Assembly (NCBI GenBank): GCA_944989445.1
Contig: CALYLW010000136.1
Span: forward strand, 310,001 to 374,000
DNA length: 64,000 nt
Source: Ampullaceana balthica
Taxonomy: Eukaryota; Mollusca; Gastropoda; Lymnaeidae
Reading direction: 5' to 3'
Part shown: piece by piece, positions 46,324 through 56,752 of the stretch
How positions within the stretch are numbered: position 1 is the stretch's first letter
How the letters are laid out: each line of letters opens with the position of its first letter
Made by a program: the position numbers and the translations under genes
The notes under the pieces: generated by a model
Database searches by the model: none
What the model was told of the DNA's origin: nothing
The model's input: the letters and a program-made list of their open reading frames with translations, nothing else

Positions 46324-47201
46324 TACCAACACTGTCAGTGGAAGGCCCTACGTAGAGCCCAACATCACTGTCAACGGCCAGAGACTCAACACAGTTCACC
46401 GGTTCACATACCTAGGCAGCACGCTGTCTCAAAATGTCATCATCGATGACGAAGTGAACGTCAGAATTGCCAGAGCCAGCTCCACTTTCGGCAGGTTGTA
46501 CCCTAATGTCTGGAAAAGAAAAGGCATTACCATCCAGACCAAGCTGAAAGTGTACAGGGTAGTGGTGCTCCCCACACTGCTATATGCTTGTGAAACTTGG
46601 ACTGTTTATCAGCACCATGCAAGAAAGCTTAACCACTTTCATGTAACAAGCCTCAGGAAGATTCTCGGCATAAAGTGGCAGAACAAAATTCCAGACACAG
46701 TGGTACTGACCAAGGCAGGTCTACCCAGCATCTTCACCCTCCTGATGCAGACCCAGCTTCGCTGGGCAGGGCACGTTGTCCAAATGCCAGACGAGAGACT
46801 GCCAAAGAGAATCTTCTATGGTGAGCTCCAGTATGGCCAGCGGTCCCACGGTGGGCAAAAGGAACGCTTCAAAGACACACTAAAAGCTTCAATGAAAGCG
46901 TTTGCTATCAATCCAGACACGTGGGAACGAGCTGCAATTGACCGATCCACCTGGCGCTCTTCCATTCACGAAGGTGCCAGGTCATGCGAGGCAAACCGGA
47001 TCACCGCCGCAGAAAGAAGAGGCAAGCCCGAAAGGCCCATGCTGTAAACCCTCCAGGAGATGTCCCACTCGTCCCTTGTCCCTTCTGTTCCCGAACCTTC
47101 CGTGCAAGGATCGGCCTAATCAGCCATCTGCGCACGCACAGACAACCCTCGGATGACTAGAGTGGTCCTCGTCGTATCGACGGACGAACGAACACTAACA
47201 C
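46324..47201 (+). mobile_element. LINE ORF2 C-terminus with C2H2 finger, 5'-truncated
   Basis: An open frame reads ITVNGQRLNTVHRFTYLGST, ARASSTFGRLYPNVWKRKGI, LLYACETWTVYQHHARKLNH, LRWAGHVVQMPDERLPKRI and GGQKERFKDTLKASMKAF. These are the post-RT region conserved in non-LTR retrotransposon ORF2 proteins. The frame closes at 47047. A different frame continues with CPFCSRTF...HLRTH (about 47080-47140), a C2H2 finger, and a stop. A single-base frameshift near 47005-47020 therefore separates the finger from the body. The 3' end reads CGACGGACGAACGAACACTAACA. ACTCAAC on both sides (46317-46323 and 47202-47208) looks like the target duplication within the 39-bp array. The long upstream frame through the array is fortuitous. 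Confidence 0.87.
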
Positions 47202-47270
47202 ACTCAACGATCTCGCGTTTTGCGTACTTGTCAGTGGTGTACTCAACGATCTCGCATTTTGCGTACGTGT
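47202..47270. repeat. 39-bp minisatellite, right remnant
   Basis: Nearly two units of the array at 46044-46323, separated from it by the LINE insertion. Confidence 0.9.
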
Positions 47271-47444
47271 CTGTATGATCCTGTCACTGTAACGATAACA
47301 CGACACTTAAAACAGAAATAATTGATCAAAATTACACGCGTCAAAAAAAACATTCCTCTAGAATTGATATCTCCAAGCCTCTATTATTGGGGGTGGTGCG
47401 GGGAAATTTGGTTAATGGCGGACGATATGGTTTATAAGGTACAT

Positions 47445-47950
47445 CCGTATCATCATCGCCCTTCGTCCCATCTGGGGCATAGGCCATGAACAAAGTCTCT
47501 CCAGGCATCCTGGTCCTGCGCCAGTCTCTCAATCTGTCCCCAGCTGTGCCCGCTCATTTTGGTGTCTGCCTCCATTTCCCTTCTCCAGGTCATTTTGGGA
47601 CGACCTCTTTTCCTCTTGCCTTGGGGGTTCCATGTGAGGGCTTGTCTCACAATGCTGGATGTAGGCTTTATGAGAGTGTGGCCAATCCATCTCCATCTGC
47701 GCTGGCGTATTAGCTCTTCCACTGGCTCTTGTTGTGTGTGTTGCCAGAGGTCTTCGTTGGTGATGACATTTGGCCAGCGGATTCGGAGAATTGTTCGGAG
47801 ACTTGTGTTTATAAAAGCTTGAAGCTTTTTAGAAATGGCTGCTGTTATTCGCCATATGTTTCTGCCCCATACAGTAGGACAGGCTTTACTGTGGTGTTGA
47901 ATATCCTGACCTTGGTATGAAGAGTCAAGTTGTTGTTGTTGTTGTAGCAT
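47445..47950 (-). mobile_element. RTE-like LINE ORF2 C-terminus
   Basis: Minus-strand frame reads LQAFINTSLRTILRIRWPNV, EDLWQHTQQEPVEELIRQRR, WRWIGHTLIKP, ALTWNPQGKRKRGRPKMTWR and GQIERLAQDQDAWRDFVHGL. This is the conserved C-terminal segment of RTE-type non-LTR retrotransposon ORF2. The frame is open, but the reverse transcriptase and endonuclease are missing: a typical 5'-truncated copy. It points the opposite way to the neighbouring LINE. Confidence 0.85.
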
Positions 47951-48053
47951 CCGTATGCTAATGTAATATTTATAGGGCAATGTGCAAGATCGTGTTACCT
48001 TATATGGATTTTTTTAATAGTAAAAAATTTTTCCCCCGCCTAACGATCTAGAT

Positions 48054-48260
48054 CAGTGGTGGCCATGTGGTAACTGAGAGGCATATTAAAATAGAAAAAC
48101 AAATGGTTGAGAGCCGCATTAAGGCACTCTGTGTCAATAAACCTGGCTTGGAGATCTTCCGTTACTCCTTATAACACATCTTTCATAAGTTGTACGCAAC
48201 CCGCTGTGTGAACACAGAAGAGCCGCATGGGGCTCGCGAGACGCGGTTTGGCCTCCGTTG
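48054..48260. mobile_element. hAT MITE, 207 bp, near-perfect 8-bp TSD
   Basis: Ends CAGTGGTGGCCA and TTTGGCCTCCGTTG (imperfect inverted repeats). Flanks ATCTAGAT (48046-48053) and ATCTAGAA (48261-48268) agree at 7 of 8 bases. Confidence 0.8.
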
Positions 48261-48289
48261 ATCTAGAACAGACCTTTACATTTTAAAGT

Positions 48290-49800
48290 TCTTTATTCTA
48301 GATTTACATCTGGCAAAGTACATCATCAAAGTTAATTTTGCACAAAGTGTTTGTCTCAATCATCAGCAAAGATAAGGAATCAAGCCTTTCTTATTTCATT
48401 ATCGATCTACTTGGATTTTTTGGTACGTTTTAACTGAGAAAAAGAGCGCTCAGTTTAAAACGTTCGTAAACACTAATTTTAAAAATATGCGCAAGTCAAT
48501 TTCTAAATTGGAAAAGCAAACTGGATGTTGTCTCTATTACTTTTTATAATTCTGCATGACTCAACGTGTTGTTTTCAGATTTTGATGCACGAAACTTGAG
48601 CGAATATATGAGTGTAACTTTTGTAGTTCAGTATATAAATGATTTGTTCATATCTTCAGGATAAGCATTTATTAGTCCTATATAACACTGAGATGTTTGT
48701 GGTACATCGACCAGACAAGAAAATCTAACTGCTATATCATTATATACCTATCCTCATCTACCCATCTCTGTCTCAAGTTTGTCAACAATGGCGTAAAAAG
48801 CAAATATACGAAATTTGTCTCTGGCTTTCAGAGATACCTCAGGGGCATCACCATCAATGACCACTGTCTTTCATGCAAGTGATCTGCTAGTGAAGAATAC
48901 AAATCAGCACACGTTTTCAAGTTCACGTGCTCATTTTGTAGAGCTTGACTGAATCTGTGAAAATGTAACCATTCTTCCCAAAAGACAAGCGTGAGAGCAA
49001 ATTCTAATTCTTGTATCTTCTTTGCAATTTTGTCTGCTTCTCTTCTGGTGTCCCCCTTATGTGACAGGTTTTATTGTAAACACTCTAACGCTTCTATAAT
49101 CTGAGGATGAGACTTTAGAATAGCTTTAGCACCAACAGCATGTGCTTCCCATCTGGTTTCGGAAAGAGAGTTTACCAGCGTTCAATCCACAAAGCATCCT
49201 TTCAGAATCTTCCATCTGTTGGTTGAAGCTGAGATAAAGTATCGATCAGTTGCACTGCCTCTAAACAAGAGTCAACGGTACTTCTGCCTACCAGATTTAA
49301 TGAATGGGTAGCACAGGGTATGTAGATAGAAAACTAATTTTCCTCTAGAATTTTGATCTGCATGCCCATGTAACACCAAGACAAATTAGCTGCGTTATCC
49401 GGGACTGACCTTTGCATTTCGCACAATCAATATTGCAAACTTCACGTAAGTACTGCAACTCTTGCTTAGCCATACCTTCACCGGTGTGACTTTGCAGCTC
49501 CAAGGAAGTCAAAAAGCGCTCAATGGGCTCTCCATCTACCACATATCGAAGAACAAGGCTTAACTGATCTATAAGTGAAATATCTGGCATTGACAAATTT
49601 AAATAACCGGAAGCCTTTACTTTATCTATAATTACTTGATGGACCTAATTGTGATCAGTTCTTCACATATAGTTTGTGATACATAATAAGGATTTCCTTT
49701 TCAAGAATTTCCTTATTTCGCAATTTGTGATGCTAAAAATGAATCAAACTGACTGACCAACTCCAGCAACCCTAGAAAAATTCAATTTTGTAAAGATCCA
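48290..49800 (-). pseudogene. hAT transposase pseudogene (DUF4371 type)
   Basis: Read on the minus strand in order: LLELVSQFDSFLASQIA (about 49750); ISLIDQLSLVLRYVVDGEPI (about 49540-49590); CKGQSR and a decayed NAANLS (about 49400); PCATHSLNLVGRS (about 49290); LSETRWEAHAVGAKAILKSH (about 49100-49170); DLYSSLADHLHERQWSL (about 48870-48920); and the hATC tail ERSFSQLKRTK...ERLDSLSLLMIE...INFDDVL (about 48310-48450). The order matches DUF4371/hATC transposases, which resemble ZMYM-like host proteins. Many stops and frameshifts are present, and the N-terminal finger is not seen. It is a fossil. Confidence 0.85.
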
Positions 49801-49831
49801 AAATATTCATTTTTCCCTTTAAAGGCGATTT

Positions 49832-49998
49832 CAGGGGTGGATTAAGATTGCACGGGGCAACTGGCTGCAATTCCACCTGGGGCCCTGTTCAGCCACTTTA
49901 TTATACAATTTAATAAGTTTGGGGTCCCTTAATTTAGTCTTAAATTATTGGGTGCCCTTGGCTTTAGCCCAATCAGCCTTCCATTTAATCCGGCCCTG
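49832..49998. mobile_element. hAT MITE, 167 bp (CAGGGCCGGATT type)
   Basis: Ends CAGGGGTGGATTAAG and TTTAATCCGGCCCTG are inverted repeats. Flanks GGCGATTT (49824-49831) and TGCGATTT (49999-50006) agree at 7 of 8. The interior has the GGGGCCC blocks typical of this group. Confidence 0.83.
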
Positions 49999-50019
49999 TG
50001 CGATTTAATATTACATTTG

Positions 50020-50136
50020 CTAACGTCATGTCAATTATGGGCAATATAGAAATTTTTCTTGAGGACTTGTGGTGCCCCCCAAACGCTCGGTGCCCAAGGC
50101 AACTGCCTTGTTTGCATATAGGTTAATCCAGGCCTG
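50020..50136. mobile_element. hAT MITE right-end fragment
   Basis: Ends GGTTAATCCAGGCCTG, like the right end of the neighbouring MITE, with TGCCCAAGGCAACTGCC upstream. No left end seen. Confidence 0.5.
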
Positions 50137-50148
50137 TATCTAGACCCC

Positions 50149-50290
50149 TCAGCCGACGCCGCGCGCCGAATACGCCACAAAATTTTCGTCCGCCGAAAAT
50201 CCGCCGGAAAATATGCCGCGCGCCGCATTAGCCGCCGTATTTTGTCCGCCGTAAATCCGCCGAAAAATGAACGAGCCGCCGTAACGTAAT
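50149..50290. repeat. GCCG-rich degenerate repeat
   Basis: Irregular repeats of CGCCGAAAATCCGCCG and CGCGCCGCATTAGCCGCC in otherwise AT-rich DNA. Weakly related text (CAGCCGAAAATCAGC, GCCGAAAAATTATG) occurs at 52035-52160. Confidence 0.7.
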
Positions 50291-50646
50291 GCTTTTGCTT
50301 TCTTAAGTTTCATTACATTCCGTTTTAACATCGATTGCATTTTTAGAATAACTGTCACCAGAAGTGTTGACAAAAATGAGTTATTTATCCATTTTTTTAA
50401 AAACCTAAATAATCATTGATACAGTTCTTGCAAGTTATCTTTTTCTTTCAATCTTAATTTATAAAATACTAATAACGATACAAATAAATAAATTAATTAA
50501 TTTAAGCTATCGTTAAGCTTTGTCGTAAATAGGCCATTTACTATTACTCAATTATGGTTCAACGATCTTCTACTAGCAGAAAGGTAAACCTAAATTAATT
50601 GTTTCAATTAACTAGATACTAGTTTAGTCAATAACTGATGATTTTT
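50291..50646. other. AT-rich non-coding interval
   Basis: No gene or repeat recognised. Confidence 0.5.
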
Positions 50647-51310
50647 AAGGGTGATCCTAAAGTTTTAGCACTTAAAATTTTTCGCTGCGAATTTTAATTT
50701 CCTCGTGAAAACTTTCATTTTTAATTTATTAAATGCATTTATATATGTTATATTTTAGTTATTATAGCGCTAATTTGTAAGGCTTTTAAATTTATAAGGC
50801 TTTTCCGGCCCTTGACGCTACATAATCGGAGTAGGATACATCATTTTGTTTATCTAGCACCCTGCTAGCCAGATTTTTTTTTATACCTGGAACGACCCAT
50901 GCTAAAATAAATTTACTTACTGAAGATGTTTTTTTTAAAAAGTTTCATTCATCTATTTTAAGATTCTTAGAAGATCAATAAATATTTTAATAAAAATTTC
51001 ATTTTTTATTTCCTTACTAGATGTTTGATTCTTTTTTTGTTTGTTTGTTTGTAAGTCAGAAATATCATTTGGCCTCTTGCTGTGACAACCCAGCAAGTAG
51101 GGTGCTAGATAAACAAAATGGATGTATCCTACTCTACTCTGATTATGTAGCGTCAAGAGCCGAAAACAGCCTTATAATTTAAAAAGCCTTACAAATTAGT
51201 GCTATAATAGCTAAAATATAACATATATAAATGCATTTAATAAATTAAAAACGAAAATTAAAATTCGCAGTGAAATAATGTACGTGCTAAGACTGCAGGA
51301 TTACCTTTTT
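50647..51310. mobile_element. Foldback element with ~220-bp inverted repeats
   Basis: The left arm (50647-50875) and right arm (about 51078-51308) are inverted copies, sharing for example TTTAGCAC, ATTAAATGCATTTATATATG, TTACAAATTAG, GACGCTACATAATC and TTTGTTTATCTAGCACCCTG. The roughly 200-bp centre is unrelated. Outer ends AGGGTGATCC and GGATTACCT are flanked by TTTTTA on both sides, a possible but low-complexity duplication. No ORF. Confidence 0.78.
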
Positions 51311-51349
51311 ACGTTACACCATTTCTAATGCAACAATTCTTTATGACTA

Positions 51350-52200
51350 TATGATGATTTTAGGTGAACTCAAATGTCATCTAAACCGGGAAGAGAGGCA
51401 GTTCATTAAAAACCTACAAGTAAAACCTAAACCGCCTAGCCTACATGGAAATTCTAAAGCACAATGCTTGAAATATTTTGGTGGCCTGTTCTCTGCTGAT
51501 GGGAGAAATGTAGACGAAGATCAAGTTTATTGTCAGCTGTGTCTCGCTGCTCAGCAGTCATTTGGGTCATTTTGCCACAATTAAATCAAGTGGCAATATG
51601 AATCTTCACTTAAGTGCCAAGCACAATGTGTCAGTACAAAGTCAAGAAGAGTCAAACAAAATTTTGGGATATTTCCGTAAGTATGGCGACAGAGCCGGCC
51701 TAAGGGAATTGGAGGCCCTTGGCGAAGTGAATTTGGTGGCCCTAAACGTAATAGAAAAATAAATAATAAATATCGAAAGATTATTTTGCGAGGCCCCCAC
51801 TAATGATGAGACCAATCGGAGGCCTATGACTAAAGCCGGCCCTGATTGAGAGGGCAACAGTCAATGTCAGGCAACATCAAGTCATGAAATGACAAGAGAT
51901 ATCATTATCTGATTTTGTAGAGACTTTCTCGCCTTTGAAAATGTGGCTAAAGATGGTTTTGATGACTTCTTCAAAATTAACTGTCCATCCCTCAACATGC
52001 CGGCACCTGTAACACTTTCAGGAACAGCCCGGGATGATGTTTACGAATATTTTGTAATCAGCCGAAAATCAGCTGCAAATGTCAATTTACGGAGAAATCC
52101 GGCTAATCCGGATATCAGCCGAAAAATTATGTCAGCCAGCCGAAATTTTAAAAAAGATTTGGCTGGCAGGTCTACCTGTATCCCACCATGATTTTACTCC
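51350..52200 (+). pseudogene. hAT/ZBED transposase 5' part, pseudogene
   Basis: The frame at 51420-51570 reads SKAQCLKYFGGLFSADG and VYCQLCLAAQQSF. After a frameshift, GNMNLHLSAKHN completes a BED-type zinc finger (C-x2-C...H-x4-H). Past the MITE at 51690-51844, frames resume with FCRDFLAFENVAKDGFDDFF and LNMPAPVTLSGTARDDVYEY (about 51910-52050). These match the region after the BED finger of hAT transposases. The catalytic core and hATC are missing, so it is an inactive relic. The tail at 52035-52160 has repeated CCGAAA blocks. Confidence 0.8.
51690..51844. mobile_element. hAT MITE, 155 bp, inside the ZBED pseudogene
   Basis: Ends CAGAGCCGGCCTAAG and CTAAAGCCGGCCCTG, with GAGGCCC blocks inside. 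The pseudogene reading frames on both sides are colinear across it. No clear 8-bp duplication remains. Confidence 0.75.
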
Positions 52201-52439
52201 CCCATTTCACCAGGAAGAGTATTGTCAGATTCATATAAACCACCCTGGAGTAAACTCATGTTAAGTTCTTGTCAGAAAAAAATGAAGATATTCAGTCAAC
52301 ACCAAGACCTATGAGCAGCGGGGTCAAGTTTTTTTAATTTTATTTTTATGGTATTGCCTCGTAAAATACCATGGAACAAAATTGATTTTTTGGATAGGTT
52401 TTTAACCGAAACATTTTCTCACGTAAAAACTCATATGTA
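52201..52439. other. Non-coding interval
   Basis: No gene recognised. Confidence 0.45.
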
Positions 52440-52725
52440 TTTCTAAAGGGTCTGCGTTCCCATACGCAGCCCGTTCTGAAAGTTCTCGGAGTGGCTGGAC
52501 ACAGGAGGAAGTCCCTTGGCGTGCGCTCCTTTGAATTGGCGGCACCAAAAATGTGGAACGGTCTTGTAGAAAATGTTGAAAGAATGTGACATCAAAGAAA
52601 ATTTTAAGTAAATTGTAAATACTTTTTTGTTGTCGTTGGAGAGTTTTGAACATCAGCACACATCGAGCACGTTAGGCTAACGGAGATAGTGTTGGCGCTA
52701 TAGAGGAAAGCCATCATAATCATAT
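52440..52725 (+). mobile_element. CR1/L2-like LINE 3' end, same family as 1-360
   Basis: Reads KSLGVRSFELAAPKMWNGLV before a stop. The tail GTGTTGGCGCTATAGAGGAA and GCCATCAT matches the end of the first fragment in the window. Confidence 0.8.
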
Positions 52726-52887
52726 TGTGACGTCAAAGCTTCCTTAAATTCATTTCGTTTTGTGTTTGTTGTCATGAAGACCTCAGCACCAACAGTTACA
52801 GTTGTTTTATTGTGTTGTTTCTAAAACCACATCAGATTACGGTAGTTTCACGATTTAAATATTTAACCAAAGCCAACAAACTAAGAC

Positions 52888-53430
52888 AAGGTTGTCCAAA
52901 GTCCAGCACGCGGGCCAAAGAAGGCCCACGTTAAAATTTTAAGTGGCCCACGGCCTCATCTTGAATAATAATTGACTTGTGGATTTTTCTGTTATGACAT
53001 TACAGATATAAAATTGGCAAAAAATATATGCTGTTTTGAGTATTAAAAAAATACGACGACATCAAATGATGGCAAAATTCGATGACGTTTTATTGTTAAC
53101 CAACTTTGAACACTTTGATAATGATGACAAAAAATCTAATTCCGATGATGCCCGATGGCAAAAACTAATGACGTAATATTTTTTTTATTTTTTCTAACTG
53201 GAAAAAAATGTGGCGTAGGTATACTTAAAATGTTAAGACACTTTTTACATCAAAATTAACGACACAAAATTTTCGGATCTAGTTATATTCAACACATTTT
53301 ATTTATTGTAAGGCATATAGTATAAAATAAACATATTTTTTCTATAACTTGATCATTATTAATCCCAATTTAGTAATAAATAATATAAAAGACCAGGTCA
53401 CTCATTCTGTCTCATTCCGTAACGCTGAGG
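52888..53430. other. Possible hAT remnant and AT-rich interval
   Basis: CAAGGTTGTCCAAAGTCC followed by GCGGGCCAAAG and GGCCCACG resembles the left end of hAT non-autonomous elements, but no right end is found. The rest is AT-rich and non-coding. Confidence 0.4.
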
Positions 53431-53437
53431 GACATAG

Positions 53438-53616
53438 CAGAGCCGTCTTTACACCAGTATGGGCCCCCGGGAAAAGAAATAGTGTTGGGCCCCTTCCCCG
53501 CAGGAATAAAAATTAAATATACATAATATATATAAATAAACATATTCCCATGGGGCCCCTATGCTCGTGGGCCCCCGGGCAAATGCCCAACCAGCCTTTG
53601 CGTTAAGATGGCCCTG
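53438..53616. mobile_element. hAT MITE, 179 bp (GGGCCCC-rich type)
   Basis: Ends CAGAGCCGTCTTTAC and GTTAAGATGGCCCTG. Flanks GGACATAG (53430-53437) and GGACATAA (53617-53624) agree at 7 of 8. Confidence 0.83.
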
Positions 53617-53624
53617 GGACATAA

Positions 53625-53821
53625 TACAACAGTCCATAGCAGTTAAAAAAGAAATGTATCATTTTGGTTTCGAGATTAACAGAGCGCGTGGTGTTTCTCG
53701 TGGTAAAATATAATATGACGTCAATTACCCAAACAATTTATATATATATAATTCTCTTCGTGGTCGGACCCTGCGAGGCAAGCTGCAAGTATGTTCAACA
53801 GATACTAATTTTAGAAAGCAG
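53625..53821. other. Non-coding interval
   Basis: No gene recognised. Confidence 0.45.
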
Positions 53822-54267
53822 CGCACCAAATTACTGCACCAATGCATCAAAAGGTGTGCAAATTACATGTGCGCTGTAAAAAAAAATTATATGTCGTAAT
53901 TGTTTTCGCTGATATTTTAATTTTGTAAAAAGGGAACAATGTAAAAAGTTATAAAATACTTTGTGTACATTTCAGAAAGTTTAATATTTCGTATTGATCA
54001 AACAAGGACAAGTTAGTTGGGATTTTGAAAAAAGGTGGGCGCCGTAGGCGCCCTAAAAAAGTGAATTTTTCAAAATAAATAGATTTCAGGTGAACACTTC
54101 CGTCATTTTTTACGGGTGATACGCCGCGGGTCTCTCCAGAGTTCCTTCTTTTCATTCACTCACAGTCGTTTGCCCAAACCCACCCCATTTTGACAACTGT
54201 GTCTTTCAGGAAGTCTTCACCCGTCACTAAATCATTAGCGGCGTATGCTACGCCGCGGGTCATCTAG
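53822..54267 (+). mobile_element. Chimeric Helitron: X copy 3 extended to a second 3' end
   Basis: 53822-54110 is colinear with family X (TTTTAGAAAGCAGCGCACC, GTGGGCGCCGTAGGCGCC). Its own terminal hairpin is damaged (CCGTCATTTTTTACGG) and is not followed by CTAG. About 140 bp further on, a perfect hairpin GCGGCGTA-TGC-TACGCCGC, spacer GGGTCAT and CTAG (54264-54267) plus T form a strong Helitron end. This layout suggests read-through of a weak end to the next terminator. Confidence 0.65.
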
Positions 54268-54395
54268 TTATAAAATAATTATGAAATACTTTGTGTACAT
54301 TTCATGAAGTTTAATATTTCGTATTTATCAAACAAGGATAAGTTATTTGGGCTTTTGAAAAAAGGGGCCCCTTAGGCGCCCTACAACCCCTAGTT
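54268..54395 (+). mobile_element. Helitron X fragment (copy 4)
   Basis: GAAATACTTTGTGTACATTTC to GGGCTTTTGAAAAAAGG and GGCGCCCTACAACCCC, directly abutting the CTAG of the previous element. It lacks the normal 3' end. Confidence 0.65.
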
Positions 54396-54540
54396 TATAA
54401 TAATGGAACAAGATATTTATAAAGTCACAAAAATCGCGATAATAAAAATAATATTGTCACGCCCTTTATTTTCCCCACAAAACCTTAGTCTTCAAGAATG
54501 TAATTTTCGTTAATAATTTTAATATGTCCCTCACATATTT
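54396..54540. other. Short AT-rich spacer
   Basis: No feature recognised. Confidence 0.4.
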
Positions 54541-55106
54541 TTAAATCCCTTATATTAACTTCACCGCCGTCTCTCTCTCTCTGTCTGTCTCTCTCTCTGT
54601 CTCTCTCTCATCATCTCATGGGCTCGGCGGGCGGAAAAACAAAAGTCGAAAATGACCCACTTCCAATGATCCGATCGAACTGAAATTTGGCACACGGACC
54701 CGTCTTACCTAACAATGCATCGTATCAAAATTTCAGATCGATCGAACGTACCGTAATTAAATTAATGCATTTTTAGTTTATCCTTATATGAGGTATGTAA
54801 TTTTAATTCACGATTTGTTATTGTTTTTTTGCCACGTGAAAGTTTGAGCATTGAGGCGACCCAACGAAACGACGGTGCGCTTTTGTTTACATTTTACGTG
54901 TCACTCTGAGCTCGGTCAAGCGAATCGGTGACCAGACTTTTCCCCTCTCCCCCCACCCACCCCTCCCCCCCCCACTAGGGTTATGATGCAAAGTTGAGTT
55001 AAGACAGATTCAGTCTGTAAATGTTTGAATATAATCAATACTTTTAGTTATGTCTCATCTATAAGGGATTTATAGTCAAAAACTTTGTTTTTACGGGGTT
55101 GTTTAA
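54541..55106 (+). mobile_element. R1 family, first unit of a tandem dimer
   Basis: Starts TTAAATCCCTTATATTAAC and ends ATAAGGGATTTATAGTC and TTTGTTTTTACGGGG. A CT microsatellite lies near the start and a C-rich run near 54960. The next unit begins directly at 55107 with a 566-bp offset and is nearly identical. Confidence 0.85.
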
Positions 55107-55135
55107 TTAAATCCCTTATATTAACTTCACCGGCG

Positions 55136-55166
<31 letters not shown>

Positions 55167-55650
55167 GTCATCATCTCATGGGCTCGGCGGGCGGAAAAAC
55201 AAAAGTCGAAAATGACCCACTTCCAATGATCCGATCGAACTGAAATTTGGCACACGGACCCGTCTTACCTAACAATGCATCGTATCAAAATTTCAGATCG
55301 ATCGAACGTACCGTAATTAAATTAATGCATTTTTAGTTTATCCTTATATGAGGTATGTAATTTTAATTCACGATTTGTTATTGTTTTTTTGCCACGTGAA
55401 AGTTTGAGCATTGAGGCGACCCAACGAAACAACGGTGCGCTTTTGTTTACATTTTACGTGTCACTCTGAGCTCGGTCAAGCGAATCGGTGACCAGACTTT
55501 TCCCCTCTCCCCCTCCCACCCACCCCTCCCCCCTAGGGTTATGAAGCAAACTTGTGTTAAGACAGATTCAGTCTGTAAATGTTTGAATATAATCAATACT
55601 TTTAGTTATGTCTCATATATAAGGGATTTATAGTCAAAAACTTTGTTTTT
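55107..55650 (+). mobile_element. R1 family, second unit of a tandem dimer
   Basis: Repeats the previous unit with very few differences, mainly the CT-run length, the C-rich run and one base near 55430. This near-identity implies a recent duplication. Confidence 0.85.
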
Positions 55651-55925
55651 ACGGGTTTGTTTTATTACTTCATGGAATACGGTCCTCTGAGCAAAAGGTT
55701 TGGACACCCTCCAGAATAAGATCTCGCGAATGAAGCAAGTGTTCTCCAACTAGACCGGGGATTAAATCAAATCTTAACTCATTTTAATGAACTTAATCTT
55801 GTTATTTTTGGATTTGGTTAGAAGAATTCATGGCGAGACTGCGATAGTACTGCCTACAGGAAGTATCCGCCACTCCCTGAAGTTGAAAGACCAATGGTCA
55901 GCATTGGAGTCGTCTGATTTGAAAC
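55651..55925. other. Non-coding interval
   Basis: No gene recognised. Confidence 0.45.
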
Positions 55926-56275
55926 AGTTATTATGTTAGAACTTGCACAAAGTTTGACGTGGGAATGGACTTATTCTTATGTTAGAACTTGCACAAAGTT
56001 TGGCGTGGGTATGTACTGATTTGTATGTTAGAACTTGCACAAAGTTTGGCGTGGGAATGTGCTGATTTGTATGTTAGAACTTGCACAAAGTTTGGCGTGG
56101 GATTGTGCTGATTTGTATGTTAGAACTTGCACAAAGTTTGGCGTGGGTATGAGTTGATTTGTATGTTAGAACTTGTACAAAGTTTGGCGTGGGTATGTAC
56201 TGATTTTTATGTTAGAACTTGTACAAAGTTTGGCGTGGGAATATCCTGATTCTTATGTTAGAACTTTGCATTAGA
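55926..56275. repeat. 46-bp minisatellite, about 7 copies
   Basis: Units of TATGTTAGAACTTGCACAAA plus GTTTGGCGTGGG and TGATTTG. It shares only the period, not the sequence, with the large 46-bp satellite. Confidence 0.93.
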
Positions 56276-56744
56276 TTACGTTGATTTACAACCACAATGA
56301 TGATCCTTAAATTTATGGGAAATTGAATGAAAAATATCTGCATCCTGAAGAAAAGCGCAACATGTTGTAAAGTAAAGTCTTCAACACTTTGACTTTAAAA
56401 GTTAAAAAAAGAAACCTGCGCATTGAATTGACAGCACCCAGGTAAAACAGTTACCGGAATACAAACGCTGCCACTGCCGAGACTTGTGTGAACATTTCAT
56501 TAGCGGCATCAAGTTGTCATCACTGTGATGTATGGAGTTGGTCGTCGAATGTTTAGCGCCTGATGTGGTGAAACTGCGTCTTACAGACAAAACCCATTCT
56601 GTGACTGAGATTGCTTCCTGTTATGTGAGACGAATGTAAGCGTCACTTGAAACAACAACAGGCGAGTTACTCCGCACACAGAAAGAAACTTGATTAGTTT
56701 TCTTCCCCGTAACACCATTATCGTTATAGAATCAGATATTTAGT
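56276..56744. other. Non-coding interval
   Basis: Unique sequence. No recognisable coding region. Confidence 0.5.
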
Positions 56745-56752
56745 CCTAGGAT

